From NCBI GenBank assembly GCA_021795795.1, contig JAJYPA010000141.1:1-16141 (forward strand): a stretch of DNA of 16,141 nucleotides. The letters run 5' to 3'. Origin of the DNA: Pseudomonadota bacterium (GTDB taxonomy: Bacteria; Pseudomonadota; Gammaproteobacteria; Halothiobacillales; Halothiobacillaceae). Shown here in pieces: positions 1 through 7,679 of this stretch (position 1 is the first letter of the stretch; every line of letters starts with the position of its first letter). The notes below the pieces were generated by a model. It saw nothing but the letters and a program-made list of their open reading frames with translations. It did not search any database and was not told the origin of the DNA. The position numbers and the translations under genes were made by a program.

Positions 1-114
1 ACCCACCACCATCAGGCCAACCGCTATATGCCACAAGCAGATGAAACATCCAAAGCGCTCCTTATTATTGATTCACCTGCACCAATGGAAACGTCTTACG
101 GCAGAGTGGAATGA
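1..114 (+). CDS. 3' end of an unrecognised gene cut by the window edge
   Basis: Frame 1 is open from the first base to a TGA at 112-114, giving 37 residues that end in METSYGRVE. I do not recognise the family. The stop codon overlaps the ATG of the next ORF (ATGA at 111-114), a normal arrangement for translationally coupled genes, and this is the only reason to call it. It does not resemble the part of HsdR that should precede the domain encoded downstream, so the HsdR piece is probably joined to foreign sequence here. A chance open frame is possible. Confidence 0.35.
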   Translation, partial: THHHQANRYMPQADETSKALLIIDSPAPMETSYGRVE

Positions 115-599
115 CTGCTTCCGCTGCTTATGTGTCATTGGGGGTAGCGCAAGCACAAGGGATGCCTGTAGGCACCAAGATGAAACTGCAAGAGCTGATT
201 CAACTGGCAAAGGACATCCGTGCAGCGCATCAGCGTGGCGAAGAGTCCGGGCTTTCAGATGAAGAGATCGCCTTCTACGACGCGCTGGCCGGGAACGAGA
301 GCGCCGTGCAGATGATGGGCGACGACAAGCTCAAGTTGATCGTCCACGAATTGCTGATGAGTCTGCGCGAGAACATGTCGGTCGACTGGGTCCACCGGGA
401 CTCTGCCCGCGCACGGATGCGGGTGCTGGTGAAGCGCATTTTGCGGAAGTACGGCTACCCGCCCGATCTCCAAGACACCGCTGTGCAAACGGTGTTGCAG
501 CAGGCTGAGGCGTTGTCATCAACCGGTCGCCGCCGATTCGCCCCCTCGCCGGAGCCACCTTCGGATAAAAGCCAAAAAATGTCGAGAAAGCGGCTATAG
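111..599 (+). CDS. C-terminal fragment of type I restriction subunit R (HsdR, DUF3387-like domain)
   Basis: The 162-residue product ends like a type I restriction endonuclease R subunit. It has the order GLSDEEIAFYDAL, then VDWVHRDSARARMRVLVKR, then LRKYGYPPDLQ, which is the signature of the HsdR C-terminal domain that contacts the methyltransferase core. Full HsdR proteins are roughly 1000 residues and carry a PD-(D/E)XK nuclease and a helicase before this domain. None of that is here, so it cannot cut DNA by itself. Similarity begins only near MKLQELIQLAKD (about residue 24, base 180). The first 23 residues look unrelated, and starts at 162 or 180 are equally possible. No hsdM or hsdS is in view. 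It is most likely a relic of a displaced R-M locus; a standalone domain gene is the alternative, favoured slightly by the ATGA overlap. Confidence 0.65.
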   Translation: MTASAAYVSLGVAQAQGMPVGTKMKLQELIQLAKDIRAAHQRGEESGLSDEEIAFYDALAGNESAVQMMGDDKLKLIVHELLMSLRENMSVDWVHRDSARARMRVLVKRILRKYGYPPDLQDTAVQTVLQQAEALSSTGRRRFAPSPEPPSDKSQKMSRKRL

Positions 600-690
600 A
601 AAGCATTGGAAAGCCACTTTATCGACTAAAATGGTGAAATGGTAGAAAATCGGTTGTTGATAAGTCGTAAAAAACTTTTTAAAATAATAT

Positions 691-704
691 GCTTATGCAT
701 AAGC
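691..704. repeat. 14-bp perfect palindrome, possible operator or recombinase site
   Basis: GCTTATGCATAAGC reads the same on both strands. Its right part, ATGCATAAG (694-702), recurs at 839-847, directly after the TATAAT box of the promoter at 811-840. A second shared motif, AAATGGTAGA, occurs at 638-647 and 861-870. The gap 600-764 holds no gene. These paired motifs are all I see in it, apart from an A/T run at about 669-687. Confidence 0.45.
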
Positions 705-764
705 GTCCGCAGTGCGCTCTAGATTTTTATGTGCACAACCGTTCTAGGAACTTTTTTGATTGGT

Positions 765-813
765 AAATAAATAAAGCGGAGCTATTGATATGGCTCCGCT
801 TTTTTATTTATTT
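765..813. terminator. strong bidirectional intrinsic terminator
   Basis: AAGCGGAGC at 774-782 pairs perfectly with GCTCCGCTT at 793-801 around a 10-nt loop. The stem is flanked by an A-rich run on the left (from 765) and a T-rich run on the right (to 813), so it can work on both strands. It separates the HsdR fragment from the promoter that starts at 811 and insulates the defence operon from read-through. Confidence 0.85.
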
Positions 814-840
814 ACATTTTCAGGATATGACTCTTATAAT
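811..840 (+). promoter_or_regulatory. sigma70 promoter for the recombinase-fragment/STAND operon
   Basis: TTTACA (811-816) and a perfect TATAAT (835-840) are separated by 18 bp, which puts the transcription start near 847. The repeated motif ATGCATAAG overlaps the -10 end and the start site, so a repressor bound there would block initiation. The first gene starts at 874. Confidence 0.7.
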
Positions 841-873
841 GCATAAGTGTTCATCTGTTAAAATGGTAGACAA

Positions 874-1449
874 ATGGTTCAAAACCCGTACAGGGTGAAG
901 ACTGTTGTCTTGAGTTCTGGGGAGCGACTGCCGATGCTGGTTGCACTGGCTACTGGAGAGTCTTTGTGTGAGCCGTCTCTCTATGTGCTCAGCGAGATTC
1001 GAGCTACCAACAAGGCTAGCAATACGATTGAGCATGTCTTGCGATCAATAATGACATTGCAGTTGTACTTCGACTCGACTCAGATTGACATCGAGAAGCG
1101 ATTGCTAGAAGGACGGGTTTTATCGTTGAGTGAGATTGATGAACTTGTTCGGCATTGTAAGCAGCCCGTCACCGAACAACTGAAAGCAGGAACAACTTCA
1201 GGTTCCAGTCAGTCTGTCCATATAGGTTCTGCGGAAGTCGTGCGCCTTGCTCAAAGACAGCTTGCACCAACAGAGGTAGCTGGGCACACCACAGCCAACC
1301 GTGTTCGAGCGATCCGCGACTACCTTGATTGGCTAGTGAGGTACCGTATGGCTCGCTACCACTCGGGTTCTGCTGAGGGAGCCAGGTTGTGGAATGACTG
1401 GAAGCGGTGCAAGGCGGCATTAGACGCGCGATTACCACGCCATACATGA
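874..1449 (+). CDS. N-terminal half of a tyrosine recombinase-like (site-specific integrase) protein, catalytic domain absent
   Basis: The 191-residue protein resembles the N-terminal half of a large phage/island integrase. It has a first region ending in the helix VLRSIMTLQLYFDST, an inter-domain segment, and a core-binding stretch TTANRVRAIRDYLDWLV near residues 142-158. It stops at the linker (WNDWKRCKAALDARLPRHT) where, in family members I know, the catalytic domain with Arg-His-Arg-Tyr begins. No catalytic domain follows in any frame, because the STAND gene starts 26 bp later. It should bind DNA at most, not recombine it. The ribosome binding site is weak (GGTAGA before the ATG). Two explanations fit: a decayed integrase interrupted by a defence cassette, or a retained DNA-binding regulator of that cassette. 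The family call rests on pattern recognition, not an alignment. Confidence 0.55.
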   Translation: MVQNPYRVKTVVLSSGERLPMLVALATGESLCEPSLYVLSEIRATNKASNTIEHVLRSIMTLQLYFDSTQIDIEKRLLEGRVLSLSEIDELVRHCKQPVTEQLKAGTTSGSSQSVHIGSAEVVRLAQRQLAPTEVAGHTTANRVRAIRDYLDWLVRYRMARYHSGSAEGARLWNDWKRCKAALDARLPRHT

Positions 1450-1475
1450 TGTGTGTAGCGTCTGGAGAATTATGA

Positions 1476-4400
1476 ATGACCATAGCATCCCCCACATCGT
1501 TGGCCAATGACGTGCGATATGATTGGCAGAGATTTTGGATTGCTCAGACCGGCACTCTCGATCTATCTGACGCGGGTTTTCTTCGTAATCCAGAAGAGGA
1601 TCCCTTCAGCAGGAATGACCTTAAAAAGCTTGACGAGCTTGATGCCTACCCAGTGCTGGCAATGCTTGGGGAACCAGGCATCGGAAAATCGGCTGCGCTC
1701 AAATTCGAATATGGACGTATGTCTCAGCTTGGAGTTGAGGAGAACATCGTTTCCGTTTATGTGGACCTCAAGGATAGTTCGACCGAAGACCGACTATACC
1801 GACGAATTTTCGAAACTCCTCAGGTCGAGGCATGGAAAGCGAGTGATGACAGGCTTTATTTATTTCTCGACAGCCTTGACGAAGCGATGCTGCAGATTAA
1901 CACCGTGGCGCATTTGCTTGTCGAAGGACTGCGCAACTTGCCAACCAAACGCATGTCGATCCGGATTGCCTGCCGCACTGCAGTCTGGCCATTCAAGACA
2001 CTCGGCGATCCACTGAAGGAAATCTGGGGTGAGGCGGGCCTCGGCATTTTTGAACTGGCCCCCTTGCGTCGCTGCGATGTCTTGATGGCACTATCAGCCA
2101 ACGGGATCGATCCAGAGGCGTTCATGCCAAAGCTTTTCGGCGCACATGCCGTGCCATTCGCCATTAAACCACTTACACTGAAAATGCTCCTTACGCTCTA
2201 TAAACGCAACGGAGGCCTTCCGAGTAGCACTGTCGATCTGTATTGCCGTGGTTGCCTCGCGCTATGTGAGGAGCGAAATGACAGTCGGCGCGAGAAGCCC
2301 GGTAGGCGAGGTCACATCAGCGCGTACCAGCGCCTTCGGCTCGCCGCCAGGATTGCCGCCGCGACAGTACTCGGACATCGGGTCGCTATTTGGACCGGTC
2401 CTGAGACCGAAACCCCCACCGAGGATGTTGCTATCTCAGCGCTCGCGGGTGCCAGAGAAGACGGAGACTTCCCGACGTTTATAGCGACCGAAGATGATGT
2501 GCGGGAGGTCCTTGATACTGGACTATTCTGCTCGCGCGGCGACCAGAGGATGGGTTGGGCGCATTATAGCTACGGAGAGTTTCTTTCAGCCTTCTACCTT
2601 CGTGAAAAGGAGGTGTCACCTCCCACATCTGTCAAAGTTTTAACCCATCCAACCGGAGGGTTGATTCCACAGATCGCCATGGTAGGTGCGTGGTTCGCAT
2701 CATTTGTTCCTGAGTCCAGGTCGCCCTTGATTGCTACGGACCCTTGGACACTTTTATATGGTGATTTGTCGACCTGGTTAGATACGGACAGAGCGTTGTT
2801 GGTTCGCTTTTTGCTGGAATATGAAGAGAAAGGACGCTTTCATGAGTATCCTTTTGGGTTTATGACGCTCTTTGAAAAGCTAAGGTATTCGGGTCTGGCT
2901 GATCAGATTCGTGAGATCGTTTCGAGAGTATCCCTCAAGCCGCATACGCGACGCATGGCGATTAGCATCGCCGAGGCTTGTGAGTTGACGGAGATGCAGC
3001 CAGTCTTCCTTAAATTTGCCTTTGATCAATCAGAAGACCCGATAGTGAGGGCTGCGGCCATTTCTGCTCTCAGGCGCTGCGGCGACATTTCTGTACCCCA
3101 AAGGATCTTATCGCTCCTCCAAGGAGGTATCGGTTATGACCCCGATACTGAGATCAGAGGTTACGCGCTCGATTTACTCTGGCCAAGCCATATCACTGCG
3201 GCCGAACTCTTTCTTCTTCTGACACGGTCTAATGAGCACTACGTCGGGTCGTACGCACACTTCCTCTTCAATCTCCCAGATTCGCTGAGAACGCAAGACT
3301 TGGTACCCGCTATAGCTTGGGCAACAGCATATATTGCCGGGGCGGATCATATGAACGAGTTTCGCGAAAAGACGCTCGCTGATGCCATTATGTTTAAAGC
3401 CTGGGAGGTTTTCGAAGATCCAGATCTAACCGATATATTCCTGACGCATATCGTCACAAAGTTGAACCAGCACGTTGGGTTGTGTTGTGGTACCAATATT
3501 AGGGCAAACGAAGCATTCCAAAAGCGCCTCAGCATGGATACATCCCACCGTCGGTGTTTCTTAACCTGTCTATTCAGGCGGCAAGTGAGCCGACTTGATG
3601 CATTTTCGTACCTACAGGTTGGTCTTATAAAAAACGATGATTTTGACTGGCTGCTTGACATATCTCCTGCTGGTGCGTCACCTATCCCTGGGCTCAACGA
3701 GGAGAGCCTTTCCAACTTTATTCGCCTACTGTTCAACATTGAAAATAATGCTCAGTTTGAGGTGCTGTACGCGGCTTGCAATAAATGGTCACTTCTTCGT
3801 TCGCATTTCTCATACCTACTTGATGGCGTTTTAATTGACTCTCGGGCTGCCGAACAGGACCGTGAGAATCTGAGGTTGGAGAGGAAGCTGCAAGAACATC
3901 GGGAACGATTTACGTCGCCAGTCGTTGCAGATTTGCCATCTGAAATATCAAGCTTATTAGTGCGCGCCGAGAACGGAGAATGGCAGGCTTGGTGGCAGCT
4001 CAATCTTGCTTTAATGCTTACCCCGCAAAGTTCAAGCGTAGGTGACGAACTGAACTATTTCATTACGAGCATGACTGGCTGGCTGACTGCAGATGAGACC
4101 ATCCGACAACGAATTATCACGACTTCAGAACGATATCTAAGCGAAGCGGAATCCTCAGCAGATTTATGGTTGGGCCAGAGGCAGATGAACCTCCAGAGAG
4201 GTGACCTTGCCGCAATGCGCGCATTTATCCTGCTGCTTCAACTGGCGACAGATAACTATCAGAGAATACCGACAGTTGCCTGGAAAAAGTGGACGCCAGT
4301 GATCATTGGGTTGCCATGGCAGGGCGTTATTACTGATTGTCTGGAGCGCAAAGCTCTCTTGCAAGATGCATTGATTAAAGCCCCGCAGGAATTCATCGCT

Positions 4401-5756
4401 ACGGTGTTAAAAATTCTACACCTAGAGAAGGCGCGCAACCGGATATCTACAGAATGTCAAGGCTCCAATTTGTCGTCTCCATTTTGGTTCTTGCACACTC
4501 TCGATGGTTGTTGGAACAATGAAAGGCTTAAAGCAGCAATGTTTGAAGAAATGTGCAATTCGGATATTACTACGCCAGAATACGCCGCTTTATTGGATGT
4601 ACTCGTCAAAGCTGCCTACGATCCAGCCATCAAACACGCACTGGCACGAATTGAGGTTCTCAAAAAAGAAGATCTGGATATCGCAGCTGTTTTGATGCGT
4701 CGTATTCCTGTCAAGGTGTGGCCATGTCTTTGGCAAAACATGGTCAATTCAGATGAATTGGCGCGCGCTGTGCTAATGCGTTATGCAACGAGTTACGCTC
4801 TTTATAGTACACCATTTTACGTGGAAAATGATGATGAGGCGATCGCAGATCTCTATTTGCTGATGGAGCGTCTATTCCCGCCCGAGAATGATCCGGAAAG
4901 TACATCAGGTTTTGTGAGTCCGCTTGATTCTATTTCGTACCTTCGCGATAGCGTGCCGCGATATCTCGCAGCTAAGGGCACAGAAGGGGCGGTTCGGGCG
5001 CTGAGGCGCTTAGCTGTCGAGCGCACTAATATACCACTTCTCCCATTCGAATTGAGCCGCGCTGAACTATCGTTCCGAATGAAAACGTGGTCGCCACTGA
5101 CTCCCAAAGAGATTTTTGCACTGACCGATCAGCCAAACTCCAGGCTTATAACTTCGGCTGAAGATCTGCTTCGTATTCTGGAAGACACACTTGCAAAGTT
5201 TGCAACTGAGTTGCATGGTGCCCAAACGCCCGTTCGAGATCTATGGGATCGGCAGAGAGGAAAAAACATCTATTGCCCTATCGACGAAAACGGCCTTTCA
5301 GATGTTATTGCACGTTATTTGCGGCGGGAGCTCGAGGGAGTAGGGATTTTCGCCAATCGCGAAGTGGAGGTGACGCGGCGGCCGAGTGCGCCGGTTGGGC
5401 AACGTACAGACATCTTGATTAATACACTCAGGCGCACGACAAATGGGGGGACATTTGATCCGATCGCTGCGGTCATTGAGGTGAAAGGTAGTTGGAATTC
5501 TACATTATTTACGGCCATGGAGAGCCAGCTTGTGAACGACTATATGGTTCGGTTTAGCGCACCTGTTGGAATATACCTCGTCGGCTGGTTTGATACTGCG
5601 CATTGGGCTCGCGATGATTACCGTCGGGGCATCCAAGAAAAACATGGTACTTTTGCTGACGTCCGTGAACGGCTTAATCAGCAGGCCATGGTAGTGGGGC
5701 CTGGCGGGTTTCAAGTGAAGGCTGTTGTTATCGAAATGCGAGCTCCAGGTACATAA
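1476..5756 (+). CDS. NACHT/STAND ATPase with HEAT-like repeats and C-terminal PD-(D/E)XK nuclease-like domain
   Basis: This 1426-residue protein looks like a STAND-class immune sensor. Walker A is GEPGIGKS (residues 65-72). Walker B is LFLDSLDEA with D132, D135 and E136, the NACHT-type acidic pattern. A sensor-like IRIACRT follows. HYSYGEFLSAFYLRE (from H363) matches the end of a NACHT winged-helix module. Residues about 375-1230 are long helical sequence, HEAT-like near 515-570, suited to ligand recognition. The last ~180 residues carry RTDIL (D1312) and IEVKGSW (E1335, K1337), the D...ExK core of PD-(D/E)XK nucleases, which suggests a DNA-cutting effector at the C-terminus. In described Avs proteins the nuclease is N-terminal. 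GGAG lies about nine bases before the ATG; an overlapping ATG at 1472 opens only a short frame. A SIR2 gene follows and may act with it. The ATPase is clear; nuclease activity and partnership are inferred. Confidence 0.85.
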   Translation: MTIASPTSLANDVRYDWQRFWIAQTGTLDLSDAGFLRNPEEDPFSRNDLKKLDELDAYPVLAMLGEPGIGKSAALKFEYGRMSQLGVEENIVSVYVDLKDSSTEDRLYRRIFETPQVEAWKASDDRLYLFLDSLDEAMLQINTVAHLLVEGLRNLPTKRMSIRIACRTAVWPFKTLGDPLKEIWGEAGLGIFELAPLRRCDVLMALSANGIDPEAFMPKLFGAHAVPFAIKPLTLKMLLTLYKRNGGLPSSTVDLYCRGCLALCEERNDSRREKPGRRGHISAYQRLRLAARIAAATVLGHRVAIWTGPETETPTEDVAISALAGAREDGDFPTFIATEDDVREVLDTGLFCSRGDQRMGWAHYSYGEFLSAFYLREKEVSPPTSVKVLTHPTGGLIPQIAMVGAWFASFVPESRSPLIATDPWTLLYGDLSTWLDTDRALLVRFLLEYEEKGRFHEYPFGFMTLFEKLRYSGLADQIREIVSRVSLKPHTRRMAISIAEACELTEMQPVFLKFAFDQSEDPIVRAAAISALRRCGDISVPQRILSLLQGGIGYDPDTEIRGYALDLLWPSHITAAELFLLLTRSNEHYVGSYAHFLFNLPDSLRTQDLVPAIAWATAYIAGADHMNEFREKTLADAIMFKAWEVFEDPDLTDIFLTHIVTKLNQHVGLCCGTNIRANEAFQKRLSMDTSHRRCFLTCLFRRQVSRLDAFSYLQVGLIKNDDFDWLLDISPAGASPIPGLNEESLSNFIRLLFNIENNAQFEVLYAACNKWSLLRSHFSYLLDGVLIDSRAAEQDRENLRLERKLQEHRERFTSPVVADLPSEISSLLVRAENGEWQAWWQLNLALMLTPQSSSVGDELNYFITSMTGWLTADETIRQRIITTSERYLSEAESSADLWLGQRQMNLQRGDLAAMRAFILLLQLATDNYQRIPTVAWKKWTPVIIGLPWQGVITDCLERKALLQDALIKAPQEFIATVLKILHLEKARNRISTECQGSNLSSPFWFLHTLDGCWNNERLKAAMFEEMCNSDITTPEYAALLDVLVKAAYDPAIKHALARIEVLKKEDLDIAAVLMRRIPVKVWPCLWQNMVNSDELARAVLMRYATSYALYSTPFYVENDDEAIADLYLLMERLFPPENDPESTSGFVSPLDSISYLRDSVPRYLAAKGTEGAVRALRRLAVERTNIPLLPFELSRAELSFRMKTWSPLTPKEIFALTDQPNSRLITSAEDLLRILEDTLAKFATELHGAQTPVRDLWDRQRGKNIYCPIDENGLSDVIARYLRRELEGVGIFANREVEVTRRPSAPVGQRTDILINTLRRTTNGGTFDPIAAVIEVKGSWNSTLFTAMESQLVNDYMVRFSAPVGIYLVGWFDTAHWARDDYRRGIQEKHGTFADVRERLNQQAMVVGPGGFQVKAVVIEMRAPGT

Positions 5757-5874
5757 AGGTAGTAACTGTTTGTTTTTTGGTAATGCGTCGAAAAGTCTTG
5801 TTTGTTCATCTCGCTAAATCTTGTTTTAAGATATCCTGTGCACCACTTTGAGTCATGGCTCTAGTGGAATGATA

Positions 5875-5880
5875 TATAAT
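5875..5880 (+). promoter_or_regulatory. perfect -10 hexamer over the first possible SIR2 start codon
   Basis: TATAAT at 5875-5880 overlaps the ATG at 5879. The nearest -35-like hexamer, TTGAGT (5848-5853), is 21 bp away, longer than usual, so the promoter is uncertain. If it is used, transcripts would begin near 5887 and the ATG at 5891 or 5897 would have to be the start. The SIR2 gene could then be expressed apart from the STAND gene. Confidence 0.35.
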
Positions 5881-7144
5881 GGGAAAAGAAATGATCATGA
5901 AGAAAAAGCTCCTCATTATTGTAGGCGCTGGGGCGTCCATAGAATTTGGACTTCCTTCCGTCGATGATGTTGATGGTATGTTTGACATTTGTGCTGGACA
6001 GATGTTGCCGTTGATTTCAGAACCTATGTCGAACTTGTATCGTTATTGCAAAGATGCCATTGACAACTATTATCAGGCAGCTTCGAGTCCAATGCTACGA
6101 AAACGGGCGAATTTCGAGGAGCTGCTGTATCATCTCAACCTGCTAGTGCCATATTGCTCGGATGTGCAGCGCGTTCATGGCTCCAATGCGCTGCTTGAGC
6201 TGCGTCAATTGCCGGAGGTACGTCAATTTGGTCTCCCAAAGGTCGTCGATGGCAACGTCCTACGTTATCTTAGCAATGCGCTGATGGATGCCTTGGTCGA
6301 CCACTTCATCGACTCCTGTGCTGAGATCGCGGTCAATAAAGCTGACGAGATCTCGCTGCTGCGGGATTTTCTCGCGACACTGAGCAAGGAGTTCGACATT
6401 GGCATTGTCACGCTCAACTATGACAACCTGATAACACAGGCCTGCCCATGGCTCTTTACTGGGTTCAACCTAGAGACCGGCGCTTTCGAACCGCTCACAG
6501 TACTGCGGCGCGACGATTGGAACTTCATCTACCACCTGCATGGGTCGATCCATTTTGCGATGATCGGCGCTGGGCACGATATGCACGCGATCACTTGGGC
6601 AAAAACACCTACGAAAGGGCATCAGGTTCATTGCAGTGGCCGGAATGGCCAAGGTTCGGCAGAAGGAGTTGCCTTTCCAACGTCCACGATCATCGCGGGC
6701 TACGGAAAGACGCAGCAGATTCTGCGTCAGCCGTTTCGAACTTACTATGCGCAAGTGAATCGGCTAGTGCACGAGGCAGACAGTCTGCTGTTCTTGGGCT
6801 ATGGTTTCGGCGACCAGCACCTCAATGCGGTGTTTTCGGAAGCACGCGATCGGTGCCGGCCGGTGGTCGTAGTCGATTGGGCGAAAGATGACCAGGATCC
6901 CTTGCAGTCCCGTAGGGACACATGGTCGCACCAACTGTTCAAGATGTTGCCGGGCAATGCGCATAGTATGGGCGAGCCCGGCAGCGGCGTGCCGGTATCT
7001 ATTGGCGATCTCAAGGCGGCCAATGAAGTCGAGGCTTCGAACGATCCAGATTGCCCGCTGGCGGTTTGGTACAACGGTATGTTGGCTGCCTGTCAGTATT
7101 CAAACAAGATCCTCTCTCACTTGAGGTGGCGGCCAGCAGTGTGA
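5879..7144 (+). CDS. SIR2-family (SIR2_2-like) NAD+-dependent defence effector
   Basis: This 421-residue protein has the motifs of a SIR2-like Rossmann domain. These are the NAD-binding IIVGAGAS (residues 13-20), TLNYDNL with N180 and D182, the catalytic-type HLHGSIH (H221 in the HG position), and FLGYGFGDQHLN (305-316). Bacterial SIR2 proteins of this kind, as in Thoeris ThsA, DSR1/DSR2 and SIR2-fused Avs proteins, hydrolyse NAD+ after phage detection and stop the infected cell. No TIR, SLOG or STAND domain is fused here, so it probably relies on another protein for sensing. The STAND gene ending 122 bp upstream is the obvious candidate. Starts at 5879, 5891 and 5897 are all in frame; 5891 has GGGAAAAGAA just before it. 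The family call is firm; the functional pairing is inference. Confidence 0.85.
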   Translation: MGKEMIMKKKLLIIVGAGASIEFGLPSVDDVDGMFDICAGQMLPLISEPMSNLYRYCKDAIDNYYQAASSPMLRKRANFEELLYHLNLLVPYCSDVQRVHGSNALLELRQLPEVRQFGLPKVVDGNVLRYLSNALMDALVDHFIDSCAEIAVNKADEISLLRDFLATLSKEFDIGIVTLNYDNLITQACPWLFTGFNLETGAFEPLTVLRRDDWNFIYHLHGSIHFAMIGAGHDMHAITWAKTPTKGHQVHCSGRNGQGSAEGVAFPTSTIIAGYGKTQQILRQPFRTYYAQVNRLVHEADSLLFLGYGFGDQHLNAVFSEARDRCRPVVVVDWAKDDQDPLQSRRDTWSHQLFKMLPGNAHSMGEPGSGVPVSIGDLKAANEVEASNDPDCPLAVWYNGMLAACQYSNKILSHLRWRPAV

Positions 7145-7472
7145 TAAGGCGAACAGCATTCCGGTCAACGACAACGACCAACTGTCGGCCGACGGTGCTA
7201 AGATAGACATGATCGTTATCAGGTTACAAAATAGCAATAAGCATCGTTCGAAAGCAAATTTGTTTACATTTGTACAAAATTTGGTGGACATGTTCGTCGT
7301 TTATTATTTATAACATATGGTGTTAGTTAAATTGTTTACAAAATTTAATATGTATAACCGTTTATCACCAGCGCTGAAACCGTCTGCCAACCGCGCGCCA
7401 AGCTGCACCGTGTTCGATTCTGACAGAGGGGGCAATGCCCGGTATTACAATCGATACCCAAGGAACAATCAA
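7145..7472. other. 328-bp mosaic spacer with AT-rich repeated palindromes and a GC-rich insert
   Basis: No convincing gene lies here. The AT-rich part holds two related sequences, AAATTTGTTTACA (7257-7269) followed by ACAAAATTT, and AAATTGTTTACAAAATTT, from 7329. Each is an imperfect inverted repeat with AAATT and AATTT arms. Bases about 7370-7450 are much richer in GC and look like a foreign scrap joined to AT-rich flanks, since composition changes abruptly at both ends. The frame open across this scrap from 7317 is probably not coding. Confidence 0.4.
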
Positions 7473-7676
7473 ATGAATCTCGAACGAAACCATATTGCCT
7501 TCCAGATTTTTCTTGAATTATTAGCAAAGGAAAAAGTATACGGTTCTTTTTTGCATGATGAAATGGAGAAAATTAACGAGATGGTAGAGCTGGCATATAA
7601 GGCATCAGATTTATTCATAAAAGAACTAAAGAAAACATCGAGCTACAATTATGGAAGTTTCAACACTATGGAATGA
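7473..7676 (+). CDS. small hypothetical protein (67 residues)
   Basis: The reading frame is open from 7317, but AAGGAAC about six bases before the ATG at 7473 marks that as the start. The product is 67 residues, helical and acidic-basic mixed (IAFQIFLELLAKEK, then VELAYKASDLFIKELKK), with no membrane segment or cysteine motif. Short proteins of this shape occur in prophages and islands, but I cannot name a family. Its stop is only 3 bp from the stop of the converging membrane-protein gene, so the two mRNAs would meet end to end. Its AT-rich composition matches that neighbour, so the two may have been acquired together. Confidence 0.6.
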   Translation: MNLERNHIAFQIFLELLAKEKVYGSFLHDEMEKINEMVELAYKASDLFIKELKKTSSYNYGSFNTME

Positions 7677-7679
7677 TTA

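Noticed and set aside
7317..7472. N-terminal extension of the 67-residue protein
   Set aside because: It runs through AT-rich repeats and the GC-rich scrap with no ribosome binding site, while AAGGAAC marks the ATG at 7473.
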